Of a DNA stretch of 64,000 nt, positions 44,785-54,036 are shown one piece after another. The notes under the pieces were generated by a model that saw only the letters and a program-made list of their open reading frames with translations, was not told where the DNA came from and searched no databases. The DNA is taken from positions 4,186,001 to 4,250,000 of the forward strand of contig NZ_CP050177.1 in the NCBI RefSeq assembly GCF_011694815.1, written 5' to 3'. The DNA comes from Streptomyces liangshanensis (GTDB taxonomy: Bacteria; Actinomycetota; Actinomycetes; Streptomycetales; Streptomycetaceae). Both the position numbers and the translations under genes were made by a program. Each line of letters opens with the position of its first letter. The first letter of the stretch is position 1.

Positions 44785-46086
44785 TCAGTCGCGGTACGGG
44801 TTGTAGCCCTCGTAGTCGGCGTACGGCGGCGGCACCCGTACCCGGCCCGTGGCCCGCGCCGCGTACGTGAGCGCGGGCCCCGCGATCGTCCTGCGCTGCC
44901 ACAGGTGGTGCAGCAGCTCCCGCTCCCGCTCGGCGAAGTCCGGCGCGCCCGGCTCCCGTTGCGCCCGGTGGCGGAGGAAGGCGAGGGACGTCGCGAACGC
45001 CTCGTACTCCCCGACGGTCCTCGCCGCCCGCGCCCCGTACGTACGGCCCGCGAAGTCCCGTGCCATCGTGCGCGCCCGCATCGAGGAGAGCGCGTGCGGC
45101 GCGGCGGGGACGAGCCAGCCGGCGGCGGAGTACGCGGGCAACTCGGCGGAGATCGTGCGCAGTTCGCGCTGCCTGCTCCAGATCGCCAGCCAGGTGACGA
45201 GCCCGAGCACGGGGACCATGAACGCGCCGTAGACCAGGTAGAAGCCGTACGGGCCGAAGAGGGACGCGGAGCCGTTCCACAGTGCGTGCATGCCCATCGC
45301 CAGGACCAGGCCCAGCAGCGGCAACACCGCTCTGCGCAGCCTGCGGTGGCGGGCCGTGGCCGCCGCCAGCCCGAAGCCGATGCCCGTCAGCACGGTGAAG
45401 AGCGGGTGCGCGAACGGCGACAGCACGATCCGTACGACGAAGGTGGCGACGGTCATGGAGGTCAGGCCGGAGTCGCCGGTGTACTGGTCCTCGCCGAAGG
45501 CGTTGCCGAGGTAGAGGATGTTCTCGGTGAACGCGAAGCCGGTCGCGGAGAAGCCCGCGACGACCACCCCGTCCACCAGCCCGGTGAACTCCCGCCTGCG
45601 GAACAGGAAGATGAGCAGGATCGCGCAGGCCTTCGCGCTCTCCTCGACGACCGGCGCTATCACCGTGGCGCCCAGCGACTCCGCGCCCCGGGGGTCGGCG
45701 GTCGCGGCGGCGATCCAGTGGATGGCCAGGGAGTTGGCGAGGATCGCCACCAGGGCGGCGGCGCAGGCGCCCCAGGCGAACGCGAACAACAGGTTGCGCC
45801 ACGGGCCCGGTTCGACCCGGTCCAGCCAGCGGAAGACCGTCATGAGCAGCGGTACGGGCAGGACGGCGAGGCCGAGGCCGACGAGGAAGCCCTCGGTGCC
45901 GGTCTGGTCCCGGACGAGCAGGAGGATCACCAGGCCGCACAGGGCGAGCGCGGTGATCACGGCGGTCGCCCGGACGGCCCGGTGGGCCCAGAACGTACGG
46001 CGGCGCCAGAACACGCGGCGCGGCAGGGCGGGGTGGGGGTCGGGGTCGGAGCCGGGCGCGGGGTACGGCGGGGGCGGTGCGGACAC
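44785..46086 (-). CDS. PrsW-like intramembrane protease
   Basis: A 433-residue membrane protein with about eight spans. The glutamate motif VIAPVVEESAK near residue 150, FAFTENILY near 185 and a histidine-containing AMGMHALWNG near 270 match the PrsW/M82 family. PrsW members cut anti-sigma factors in the membrane. The C-terminal 140 residues are a cytosolic helical extension. The GTG start lies six bases after TAGGGT with no Shine-Dalgarno. It follows trmB on the same strand with a 74-base gap. Confidence 0.9.
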   Translation of the reverse strand: MSAPPPPYPAPGSDPDPHPALPRRVFWRRRTFWAHRAVRATAVITALALCGLVILLLVRDQTGTEGFLVGLGLAVLPVPLLMTVFRWLDRVEPGPWRNLLFAFAWGACAAALVAILANSLAIHWIAAATADPRGAESLGATVIAPVVEESAKACAILLIFLFRRREFTGLVDGVVVAGFSATGFAFTENILYLGNAFGEDQYTGDSGLTSMTVATFVVRIVLSPFAHPLFTVLTGIGFGLAAATARHRRLRRAVLPLLGLVLAMGMHALWNGSASLFGPYGFYLVYGAFMVPVLGLVTWLAIWSRQRELRTISAELPAYSAAGWLVPAAPHALSSMRARTMARDFAGRTYGARAARTVGEYEAFATSLAFLRHRAQREPGAPDFAERERELLHHLWQRRTIAGPALTYAARATGRVRVPPPYADYEGYNPYRD

Positions 46087-46092
46087 CCGTCG

Positions 46093-46098
46093 ACCCTA
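46093..46098 (-). promoter_or_regulatory. -10 box TAGGGT of the PrsW-like gene
   Basis: On the minus strand TAGGGT ends six bases before the GTG at 46086, indicating a leaderless transcript. Confidence 0.45.
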
Positions 46099-46160
46099 AC
46101 CAGCGGCACGGGCGCCCGGCGACGGCGCCTGACCGGCCACCGCGGGTCAGGCGGCCGGGG

Positions 46161-47282
46161 TCAGGCGGCTGGCGTCGGGGTGCTCGCCGGGAGGTGGGCC
46201 GCCCGGCGGAACAGCACGTCGTGCACCGTGTGGCCCTTGTCGAGCCCCTGGCCCTCGAACCGGGTCAGCGGCCGCTGGGCGGGGCGGGGCGCGTACCCGC
46301 CGTCCTCCTGGGTGTTCTCGTAGGCCGGGTGGGCCGTGAGGAGCTCCAGCATCTGTTCCGCGTACGGCTCCCAGTCGGTCGCGCAGTGCAGTACGGCCCC
46401 GGGCCGCAGCCGCCGCGCGGCGAGGTCGAGGAACTCCGGCTGGATCAGGCGCCGCTTGTGGTGCCGGGTCTTGGGCCAGGGGTCGGGGAAGTAGACGCGC
46501 AGCCCGTCGAGGGACGCGGCCGGCAGCATCTCCCTGAGCAGGATGATCGCGTCGCCGTTGGCCACCCGGATGTTGGACAGCCCGTTCCGCTCCGCGAGAC
46601 GGATCAGGTTGCCCTGCCCGGGGGTGTGCACGTCGACGGCGAGGATCCCGGTGCCGGGGTCGGCGGCGGCCATCTGCGCGGTGGCCTCGCCCATCCCGAA
46701 GCCGATCTCCAGGACGACGGGCAGCCCGCCGAACAGCGCGGCCGGGTCGACGGATCGCTGCCCGTCGACGTCCAGCCCCCAGGCGGCCCACTTGCGGCGC
46801 AGCGCGTCGGCCTGGCCGGCCGTGACCCGGCTGCGGCGCGGCTGGAAGCTGCGGATACGCCGCTCGAAGTGCGACCCGGCGGGGTCGGCGGCGGGGCCGG
46901 TGCCGTTGGGGAACATCCGGCTCATGACCGTGCCGTGATGCGCGGCCAGCCGCTTGGCGCTGTTGTCCTGGGACCGGGCGACTGGGGCGCCACCGCTCTC
47001 GGGCCCGCCGCTCCCGGCGCTGACGCCCCGGGCCGCCTCGGCGGGGGTCCCGGTACCCCGCTCGGCGGGCGTCCCGCCGGGGGTCCTGGCACGCGTCTCG
47101 GCGGGGACCTCGGCATGGGTGTCGGCGGGCGTCCCGGCACGGTGCTCGGCGGAGATCTCGGTACGGGGCGCCGCGGACGTCCGGGCGGGGGCCTCGGCAC
47201 CGGTCTTGGCGGACGCCTCGGCAGGGATCTCGGCGGGGGTCTCGGCGATCTGGGTCATCTCGGTCTTCTCGGGCTCGGCCAC
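46161..47282 (-). CDS. trmB: tRNA (guanine-N7)-methyltransferase TrmB
   Basis: A 373-residue version of an enzyme usually near 220-240. The catalytic half (about residue 125 onward) methylates G46 of tRNA with SAM: PVVLEIGFGMGEATAQ is the SAM loop and VYFPDPWPKTRHHKRRL the TrmB signature. The first 85 residues are repeats of TPAE/AEAP/TRA type. The GTG at 47282 has GGGGG about five bases upstream. An internal ATG at 46925 would give a normal-length enzyme but has no Shine-Dalgarno, so the extension may or may not be translated. Confidence 0.9.
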   Translation of the reverse strand: MAEPEKTEMTQIAETPAEIPAEASAKTGAEAPARTSAAPRTEISAEHRAGTPADTHAEVPAETRARTPGGTPAERGTGTPAEAARGVSAGSGGPESGGAPVARSQDNSAKRLAAHHGTVMSRMFPNGTGPAADPAGSHFERRIRSFQPRRSRVTAGQADALRRKWAAWGLDVDGQRSVDPAALFGGLPVVLEIGFGMGEATAQMAAADPGTGILAVDVHTPGQGNLIRLAERNGLSNIRVANGDAIILLREMLPAASLDGLRVYFPDPWPKTRHHKRRLIQPEFLDLAARRLRPGAVLHCATDWEPYAEQMLELLTAHPAYENTQEDGGYAPRPAQRPLTRFEGQGLDKGHTVHDVLFRRAAHLPASTPTPAA

Positions 47283-47765
47283 AATGCCCCCGATTCTACG
47301 GAGTCCCCGCGCGCCCCCGCCCGGCCCCGGCGACCGCGGCCCCGCCCGGGCGCGCCCCCGCCTGGCTCGGCTCAGTGACCGCGCCCCCGGCCTGGCCCCG
47401 CGACTGCGAGCCCGCTGGCCCGCCCCCGCCTCCCGGCCCCGTGACCGTGCCTTCCGACCCCGCCCGGCCGACCCCCGCTCCCGCTCCCGCGCCCCGCTCC
47501 CGCTCCCGCGCCCCGCTCCCGCTCCCGCCCGGCCCCGCCTGGCCGGCCCCGCCTCCCGGCCCGCCTCCCGGCCCCGCGACGGCGCCCCCCGGCCTGGCCC
47601 CGTCGACCGCGAGCCCGCCTCCCGCCCCGCGCCCGCGCCATCCGGCCCGGCCGACAGCCGCCGCCCGGCCCGCCCCGCGACCGAGGCCCCGGCCCCCCGG
47701 ACCCGCGCCCGCGACCGAGGCCCGCTCCCGCGACCGCCCGCCCCCGCGCCGCGCGGCCGTGGCCC
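47283..47765. repeat. C-rich simple-sequence tract
   Basis: No gene is convincing in 483 bases. The plus strand is almost purine-free over long runs and carries short tandem units; a CGCTCCCGCTCCCGCGCCC-like unit repeats near 47470-47530. It lies upstream of trmB and downstream of lhgO. Confidence 0.7.
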
Positions 47766-48983
47766 TCACCCCTCCGCCAGCACCCCCAGCACCCGTGCCG
47801 CCACCTCGCGGCCGATCGGTAGTGACGCCGTTGCCGCCGGGGACGGGGCGTTCAGTACGTGGACCGTGCGGGCGCCGCGGCGGATCAGGAAGTCGTCGGC
47901 GAGCGTGCCGTCCCGCAGCACCGCCTGCGCCCGCACCCCGGCCGCCGCCGGGCGCAGGTCCGCGTCCGTCACCGCGGGGAGCAGCCGCCGTACCGCCGTC
48001 GCGAACGCGCGCTTCGACAGCGAGCGGTGCAGCTCGCCCGCCCCGTACCGCCAGTGCCTGCGGGCGATCCGCCAGGACCCGGGCCAGCCGAGCGTGCCGG
48101 CCACCTCCCCGGGCCGTACGTCCGACCACCGGTACCCCTCGCGGGCCAGCGCCGGCACCGCGTTCGGCCCCACGTGCACCCCGCCGTCGACCGACCGCGT
48201 CAGGTGCACCCCCAGGAACGGGAACGCCGGGTCCGGCACCGGATAGACCAGCCCCCGCACCAGCTCGGGCCGCGCCAGCTCGAAGTACTCACCCCGGAAC
48301 GGCACGATCCGCATCCCCGGGTCGTCGCCCGCCAGCCGCGCCACCCGGTCGCACTGGAGCCCCGCGCAGTTCACCAGCGCCCGCGCCCGCACGACCTCCC
48401 CCGCGCCCGTACGGACCGCGACCCCCCACGCGCGGCGGTCGACGACCGTCACCTCCGCGCCGTACCGCACCTCCGCGCCCGCCGCCCGCACCGACTCCGC
48501 GAGCTGCCCCGCGACCGCCGTGAAGTCGCACACCCCCGTCGTACCGACATGGATCGCGGCCAGGCCCCGCACCTGCGGCTCGTACTCCATGATCTGCGCC
48601 GGGCCCAGCTCCCGCACCGGGATCCCGTTCTCCCGGCCCCGCTGCACCAGCGCGTGCAGCCGCGGCAGCTCGTCGCGCCGCGTCGCCACGATCAGCTTGC
48701 CGGTGACCTCGTGCGCGATGCCGTACTCCGCGCAGAACTTGACCATCTCGGCCGCGCCGCGCACCGCGTACCGCGCCTTGAGGGACCCCGGGCGGTAGTA
48801 GACCCCGCTGTGGATCACCCCGCTGTTGTGGCCCGTCTGGTGTCGCGCGGGCCCCGCCTCCTTCTCCAGCACCACCACGCGCGTGCCCGGAGCGGCGCGC
48901 GTGATCGCGTACGCCGTCGACAGGCCGACGATCCCGCCGCCGATCACCAGCACGTCGCAGTCGAAACCCGCACGTCCGTCCAT
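47766..48983 (-). CDS. lhgO: L-2-hydroxyglutarate oxidase
   Basis: A 405-residue FAD enzyme that oxidises L-2-hydroxyglutarate to 2-oxoglutarate, a metabolite repair and lysine-catabolism step. The FAD site DVLVIGGGIVGLSTAYAI is at residues 9-27. HQTGHNSGVIHSGVYY near 48-63 is the LhgO/DadA-type signature, and RGEYFEL and the late VLNAPSPAATASLPIG complete the match. GGGAGGTG lies eight bases before the ATG at 48983. It follows an NsdA-like regulator on the same strand. Confidence 0.93.
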   Translation of the reverse strand: MDGRAGFDCDVLVIGGGIVGLSTAYAITRAAPGTRVVVLEKEAGPARHQTGHNSGVIHSGVYYRPGSLKARYAVRGAAEMVKFCAEYGIAHEVTGKLIVATRRDELPRLHALVQRGRENGIPVRELGPAQIMEYEPQVRGLAAIHVGTTGVCDFTAVAGQLAESVRAAGAEVRYGAEVTVVDRRAWGVAVRTGAGEVVRARALVNCAGLQCDRVARLAGDDPGMRIVPFRGEYFELARPELVRGLVYPVPDPAFPFLGVHLTRSVDGGVHVGPNAVPALAREGYRWSDVRPGEVAGTLGWPGSWRIARRHWRYGAGELHRSLSKRAFATAVRRLLPAVTDADLRPAAAGVRAQAVLRDGTLADDFLIRRGARTVHVLNAPSPAATASLPIGREVAARVLGVLAEG

Positions 48984-49136
48984 CGTGTGCCACCTCCCAC
49001 CCCGATAGTGCACTGGCCCGCTGACAACGCCGCCAAACCACGTGCGGACGGTGTTGTCGGCGGGCCGGCCGGGATCGTCGGCGGCGGACACGGGGAACGT
49101 GCGGCGGGGACGTGCGGCCGGGGCGTACGGGAGGCG

Positions 49137-50714
49137 CTACGCCGGGGCGACCAGCAGCGGCCTCGCACGCTCCCTCAGCTCGACGACGCGCGGCTCGTCC
49201 CCGTACGGCTCCAGGCGGTGCAGCAGATCGCGTACGTACTCCGTGGTCCGCGCCGACGAGATGCGCCCCGCCACCTCCACCGCCCGGGTGCCCGCCGCGC
49301 ACGCCGCGTCGAGGTTGCCCGACTCCAGCTCCGCGACCGCGCTCACCACCAGGCGTAAGCCGTGAGAGCGTACGAACTCCTCCGTCGGCCGCGACAGCGC
49401 CTGCTCCGTGAAACGCCGCACCTGGCGCGGCGCCTTGAGGTCGCGGTAGCACTCGGCGGCGTCGGCCGCGAACCGGTCGTACGAGTAGAAGCCCAGCCAC
49501 GCCGGGTCCGCGTCGCCGTCCCGCGACCGCTCCAGCCACCCCTCCGCCGCCTTCAGCGCCGCCCCGGCCGCGACCGCGTCGCCCGCCTTCGCGTGCGCCC
49601 GCGCCTCCACCAGCCGGAAGAAGCTCATCGTCCGGGCCGTGGCCAGCCCCCGGTTGCGCTCCAGCGCCGCCTGCGCCAGGTCCACGCCCTCGTCGGCGAA
49701 GCCCCGGTAGGTCGCCTGGAGCGACATCGACGCCAGTACGTACCCGCCCAGCGGCACGTCGGCCGCCGCGCGCGCCAGCCGCAGCGCCTGGATGTAGTAC
49801 CGCTGCGCCGCTTCCTGTTGGCCCGTGTCGAAGGCCATCCAGCCGGCCAGCCTGGTCAGTTCGGCCGTCGCGCCGAAGAGCCCGCGGCCCACCTCGTCGC
49901 TGTACGCGCCGAGGAGCAGCGGCGCCGCGTCCACCCGCAGGCACTCGGGCACCATGGAGGAACGCCAGTCACCTCCGCCGTACTTGGAGTCCCAGCGCCG
50001 GGCGTCGGACGCCGCCTCCCGGAGCTTCGCCACGTCGCTGTGGCCCACCCGCAGGGGGGAGACCTCCCCGGCGGACTCGCCACCGGACCCGCCCTGGCCG
50101 GCCGACAGCCCGTGACCGGGCGACAGCGAGTGCGCGGCCGACATCCCGTGACCGGCCGCCGACGCACCCTGCCCGGCCGACACGCCGTGCGCGCCGGACC
50201 CGCCGTGCGCTCCCCGCGCCGTCCGTGCGACCGTCGGATCCCGGGCCACGGACGAGTCCGCGGGTGTTATCAGCCACCGGGACGCGGGGGTCGCGTAAGC
50301 GCTCACTGCGAAGGATCCGGCCAGCGACTGCCAGATACCCCCGCTGCCCCCCCGGCGGCCCGCCAGGTCCAGCCGGTACAACTCCGTGGCGGAGCGCACC
50401 GCCTCGCCCACGTCGCGCGGGAACGCCAGGCCGACCTCGGGGGCCGGATCGGCGTCCGCCAGGCCGATCTCGTGGAGTGGGACAGGCCGTCCCAGCTTCG
50501 CGCCGATGGCCGCGGCGATGAGATGGGGCGCGGCACCCTGCGGCACCATCCCCTTCGACACCCACCGCGCCACGGAGGTCTTGTCGTAGCGAAGGGTCAG
50601 CCCGCGCTGCGCCCCCAGGTCGTTGACCCGCCGGGCGAGGCCGGCGTTGCTGATTCCCGCGAGGGCGAGAACGGTTCCGAGCTTTTCGTTCGGCCCGCGT
50701 AGCTCCCTGGACAT
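49137..50714 (-). CDS. NsdA-like helix-turn-helix regulator
   Basis: A 525-residue regulator. The N-terminus ([21 protein letters not shown] and [13 protein letters not shown], residues 12-55) is an XRE-like DNA-binding domain. From about 230 to 520 it is helical and TPR-like, as in NsdA and other sporulation-associated Streptomyces proteins, which repress antibiotic production and sporulation. A 60-residue Gly/His/Ser/Ala repeat insert (160-218, GVSAGQG-like units) splits the two parts. GAGGGG precedes the ATG. It is divergent from an asparagine-synthetase-like gene across 632 bases. Confidence 0.85.
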   Translation of the reverse strand: MSRELRGPNEKLGTVLALAGISNAGLARRVNDLGAQRGLTLRYDKTSVARWVSKGMVPQGAAPHLIAAAIGAKLGRPVPLHEIGLADADPAPEVGLAFPRDVGEAVRSATELYRLDLAGRRGGSGGIWQSLAGSFAVSAYATPASRWLITPADSSVARDPTVARTARGAHGGSGAHGVSAGQGASAAGHGMSAAHSLSPGHGLSAGQGGSGGESAGEVSPLRVGHSDVAKLREAASDARRWDSKYGGGDWRSSMVPECLRVDAAPLLLGAYSDEVGRGLFGATAELTRLAGWMAFDTGQQEAAQRYYIQALRLARAAADVPLGGYVLASMSLQATYRGFADEGVDLAQAALERNRGLATARTMSFFRLVEARAHAKAGDAVAAGAALKAAEGWLERSRDGDADPAWLGFYSYDRFAADAAECYRDLKAPRQVRRFTEQALSRPTEEFVRSHGLRLVVSAVAELESGNLDAACAAGTRAVEVAGRISSARTTEYVRDLLHRLEPYGDEPRVVELRERARPLLVAPA

Positions 50715-51346
50715 GCGCCACCCCTCGACACACAGACGGCCGCCGCGTCGCGGCATAGGCGCGCGGCATTCGTAAACCCAGCGTAGTTCGCCACATCCCG
50801 ACCGTTAAGGGGCGGACTTCCCTATGGCGGGATTGTTGTCCGTACACGAGTCCGCGCGTAAGTCCCCGTCGTGATGTTCGTGCTCCGGGTGTGTGGCCGT
50901 GCGCCCGGCCGTGCGCTCTTGGCCCCGGAGGAGCGGGAGCGCTTCCATGAGTCCTGCGTGGGTCGGCCCACTGCGTACTGGAACCAGTGGGCTGGGGGAC
51001 ACCGCCGCCCCAATCCCCGCGGGCGGTGGATCGGTCCGGGAGACGGGAAACGCCTCCCGGACCGAACGCGTGAGGGCGTTCCGGCGCCCCGCCGTGCCCG
51101 GAGATTGGCTGAATGCCGCCGGTCCGCCGAGGGCTGTTTCTCCGCCATCCGGCCCATGCCAATGGCGCATTCGCATGTTCGCGCCTGTCGCGCGTCCGCC
51201 GCCCGGGGGCTACCGGCGGCCCCTCCTGTGTGCTGTTGTCGTGGCAGCATGTCCTCGAACGGCCCGGATCGAGCTACTGTCCACGCCTCGGACCGAGCTC
51301 CCGTACGGGCCTCGATGCGACTTGTCCACAGGCTGTGGAGGCGGCG
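50715..51346. promoter_or_regulatory. Divergent regulatory gap
   Basis: No gene is convincing in 632 bases. It holds the dyad GCCCACTG/CAGTGGGC at 50966-50992 with an 11-base loop, and the TTGTCCACA palindrome element at 51322-51339 just before the next gene. Confidence 0.5.
51322..51339 (+). promoter_or_regulatory. DnaA-box-like site in a palindrome over the ribosome-binding site
   Basis: TTGTCCACA (51322-51330) matches the Streptomyces DnaA box. It also forms half of the palindrome TCCACAGGCTGTGGA (51325-51339), whose right arm includes most of the Shine-Dalgarno GTGGAG. Confidence 0.55.
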
Positions 51347-53569
51347 ATGCGCTGGTTGGTGGGGTGGAGCAGTATCGCCGCGCGTTTCGGAACGGCGGGC
51401 ACCGCGGGGAACGTAGGCGGGTCCGTCGCCGGGGCGGTCGGCGGGTACGCGGGCGGCAACGGCGGCGCGGGCGGCGGTAACGGCGCGGCGGGCGGCAACG
51501 GCAGTGCGGGAGCCGTCGGGTTCGCCGACGGCGACAGCTCCGGGGGCGGTACGGTCCACCCGGTCGGCTCCCAACTCCTGTGGGGCGACCCGGATCCGCT
51601 CTGGGCCGTCGGCGACTGGCGCCCCGACGAAGTGCGCGTCGTCAGCATCGACGCCGTCAACCGCCTCGCGATCCTGGGCTGTTGCGGCGCCACCGACGAG
51701 CAACTGCGCGTCGGGCTCTTCGCGGCGCGCGGCGGGGCCCTGCGGCATCTCACGGCCTGGCCCGGGAGTTACACCGCCGTCGCGCAGATCGGCCGCCGCA
51801 TCACCGTCGTCGGCGACCTGGCCGGCGCCCGCCCCGTCTTCTACACCCCCTGGGCCGCCGGCACCGCCTACGCCACCGCCGCCCTGCCCCTCGCCGACCT
51901 CATCGAGGCACAGCTCGACATCGGCTACCTGGCGGCGCTCCTCGCCTGCCCCGAGAGCCCCGAGGCCCTGCGCGACGCCACCCCGTACGACGGCGTCAAA
52001 CGCATCCCGCCCGGGCACGCGCTGATCCTGCGCGAGGGGTCCCGCGAGATCACCGGGTACGAACAGGTCGCCTCGCTCGCCGTCGCCGCGCCCCAACTCG
52101 ACCCCGACCGGGCCGTCGAAGGCGTCCGCGACGCCCTCGTGGAAGCCGTACGGGCCCGCCTGACGGCCCCGCGCCACGCCCCCGAGACCCTGCCGCCCGA
52201 CCCCGGTCCCGTCCCCGGCATGGGCCCCGCCGAACGCCGCGCCGCCCGCGGGGCGCCCGTCCCCGGCATCGGCGCCGACCTGTCCGGCGGCAGCGCCTCC
52301 GGGACCCTCGCGCTGCTCGCCGCCGGGCTGCCGGGCGCGCCCGGCACGATCCTCGGGCACGGCACCGGCGCGGGGGAGCGGCTGCTCGCCGTCACCTTCA
52401 ACGACCTGGCCACCGGCGGGCGCGACGAGGCCGAGCTGGAGCGGGCCCGGTCCATCGCGGCGAACCCCCGGCTCCACCACGTCGTCGTCGCGGCGGGCGA
52501 GGAGGCCCTGCCGTACGCCGAGTTGGAGGGCCCGCTCACCGACGAGCCGGGCCCCTCCCTCGTCCTGGCCGAACGCAACCGGCGCCGACTCGCGGCGGGC
52601 AGCGCCGACCACTTCACCGGCGCCGGGGCGCGCGAGGTCCTCGACGCGCACCCCGCCCGCCTCGCCGACCTCCTGCTCGACCGGCGCAGACGCCACCTCC
52701 TGCACCCCGTCGCGGCCCTCGCCAAGGCCGAAGGCGCCTCGCCCGCCTCGGTGTTCGTCCCGTTCACCGTCTACCGGGCGGCCCGCCGCCTGGCCCGTAC
52801 GCCATACCGCACCGGCCTCGAAGCCGCCGCCGCCCGCCTCCCCGAGGCCAACCGCTCACCGCTCGCACCCGCCGCGAACGGGCCGCTCGGCGCGTCGCTC
52901 GCCGCGCTCACCTGGTCCCGGCCCGGGCCCGCCGCGCGCTGGCTCACGGGCGAGGCGCTGGCCGAAGTATCGGTTCGCCTGTCGACCGCCGCGACCCGCC
53001 CCACGTCCGTCCCCCGCCCCGGCGATGCCCGCGCCCGCGCGGCGCTCGCCCGGTACGCGGCGGACCACCGCGTACTCGAACAGGCCGCCGAGATCCGCAG
53101 CCAGCGCCTCCACGCCCCCTTCCTCGACAACCAGGTCGTCCGCGCGTCCCGCCTGCTGCCGGAGGCCCTGCGCGTCCAGCCCGGCGCCCGCGCCGACGTC
53201 CTGCGCACGGTCCTCGCGGGCGCCGGCATCCACGACCTGCCACCCGGCTGGGGCGCGACGTCCCGGGGCGGGACGGCGGCGGCGACCCGGGCGGGCCTGC
53301 GCCTGGCCATCGGCGACCTGATGGCCCTCTTCGACGCGCCGCTCCTGGCGGACGCCGGCCTGATCGAGGCCCGCGTCGTCCGCAAGGCGCTGCGCGCGGC
53401 GGCGGAGGGGGTGCCGGTGCCGTTGGACGGCCTGGCGGACCTGGTCTCGACGGAGCTGTGGCTACGCCGCCTCCTCGCGCGCCGCGGCACCTGCTGGACC
53501 GGCACAGCCGCCCCCCGCCGCCGCGCGGTAGCAGGCGGAGTAACCCCCCGCCCAACCCTGCACTCCTGA
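51347..53569 (+). CDS. Asparagine-synthetase-like protein, probably non-canonical
   Basis: A 740-residue protein related to AsnB-type synthetases. The mature N-terminus is not Cys, so the glutaminase site is absent, although a glutaminase-like fold (SYTAVAQIGRRITVVGDLAGARPVFYT) follows an N-terminal Gly/Asn/Ala-rich insert of about 50 residues. The synthetase half has SGGSASG near 308 where active enzymes have SGGxDS, so the pyrophosphate loop lacks its Asp. The C-terminal half keeps the HAPFLDNQVVRA block. It may be a pseudoenzyme or use another acyl acceptor, as lasso-peptide cyclases do. GGAG precedes the ATG. Confidence 0.85.
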   Translation: MRWLVGWSSIAARFGTAGTAGNVGGSVAGAVGGYAGGNGGAGGGNGAAGGNGSAGAVGFADGDSSGGGTVHPVGSQLLWGDPDPLWAVGDWRPDEVRVVSIDAVNRLAILGCCGATDEQLRVGLFAARGGALRHLTAWPGSYTAVAQIGRRITVVGDLAGARPVFYTPWAAGTAYATAALPLADLIEAQLDIGYLAALLACPESPEALRDATPYDGVKRIPPGHALILREGSREITGYEQVASLAVAAPQLDPDRAVEGVRDALVEAVRARLTAPRHAPETLPPDPGPVPGMGPAERRAARGAPVPGIGADLSGGSASGTLALLAAGLPGAPGTILGHGTGAGERLLAVTFNDLATGGRDEAELERARSIAANPRLHHVVVAAGEEALPYAELEGPLTDEPGPSLVLAERNRRRLAAGSADHFTGAGAREVLDAHPARLADLLLDRRRRHLLHPVAALAKAEGASPASVFVPFTVYRAARRLARTPYRTGLEAAAARLPEANRSPLAPAANGPLGASLAALTWSRPGPAARWLTGEALAEVSVRLSTAATRPTSVPRPGDARARAALARYAADHRVLEQAAEIRSQRLHAPFLDNQVVRASRLLPEALRVQPGARADVLRTVLAGAGIHDLPPGWGATSRGGTAAATRAGLRLAIGDLMALFDAPLLADAGLIEARVVRKALRAAAEGVPVPLDGLADLVSTELWLRRLLARRGTCWTGTAAPRRRAVAGGVTPRPTLHS

Positions 53570-53582
53570 CCCCCCGCACCCC

Positions 53583-53974
53583 GACGTCCTCAATCGCCGG
53601 ACGGGCTTGGTTGTGCGTCGGCCGGTTGCGCGGGCGCGGCTCACCGATGTCCTCAATCGCCGGACGGGCTGGAGGGGTTGCGCGGGTCGTGACCGTGCGG
53701 GTCAAAGACGTCCTCAAACGCCGGACGGGCTGAAAGCAAGCCCCCGGAAGGGGCGGGTGGTTTGGGCGTGCGCCTGGAAGGGGGGCGGGCAGGGGTCGTG
53801 TCCGGAACGTAGAGCGTGTTTTGTGTCGCGTGATGGGCGTTACCGCAAACAACTGGTCGCGCGCGACGTAAAACATGCAGTGCAGGACGCGGCCCCTGCC
53901 CGACCCCCGGCGACAACCCGCAGTCGAAAGACGGCCCGCAGCGGGCAAATCAAGCCCGTCCGGCGCTTGAGGAC
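53583..53974. repeat. Four copies of a Streptomyces intergenic repeat
   Basis: A 22-25 base unit with core GTCCTCAAtCGCCGGACGGG occurs at 53585-53608, 53648-53670 and 53709-53731 in one orientation and at 53950-53974 inverted. The unit contains an internal CCG-rich dyad. No coding sequence is visible in 53570-54036. Confidence 0.85.
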
Positions 53975-54036
53975 AAAGCAGTAACCCGCACCCGCGCACC
54001 GGCCAGACGGACCCCAACGCGCACCCCCCGCGAGCT

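Noticed and set aside
47283..47765. CRISPR-like or satellite array
   Set aside because: Units are short, degenerate and contiguous without unique spacers; it is simple-sequence DNA.
51347..53569. Lasso-peptide biosynthetic cluster around the asparagine-synthetase-like gene
   Set aside because: No precursor peptide, RiPP recognition element or transglutaminase-like protease gene lies nearby; the neighbour is an NsdA-like regulator.
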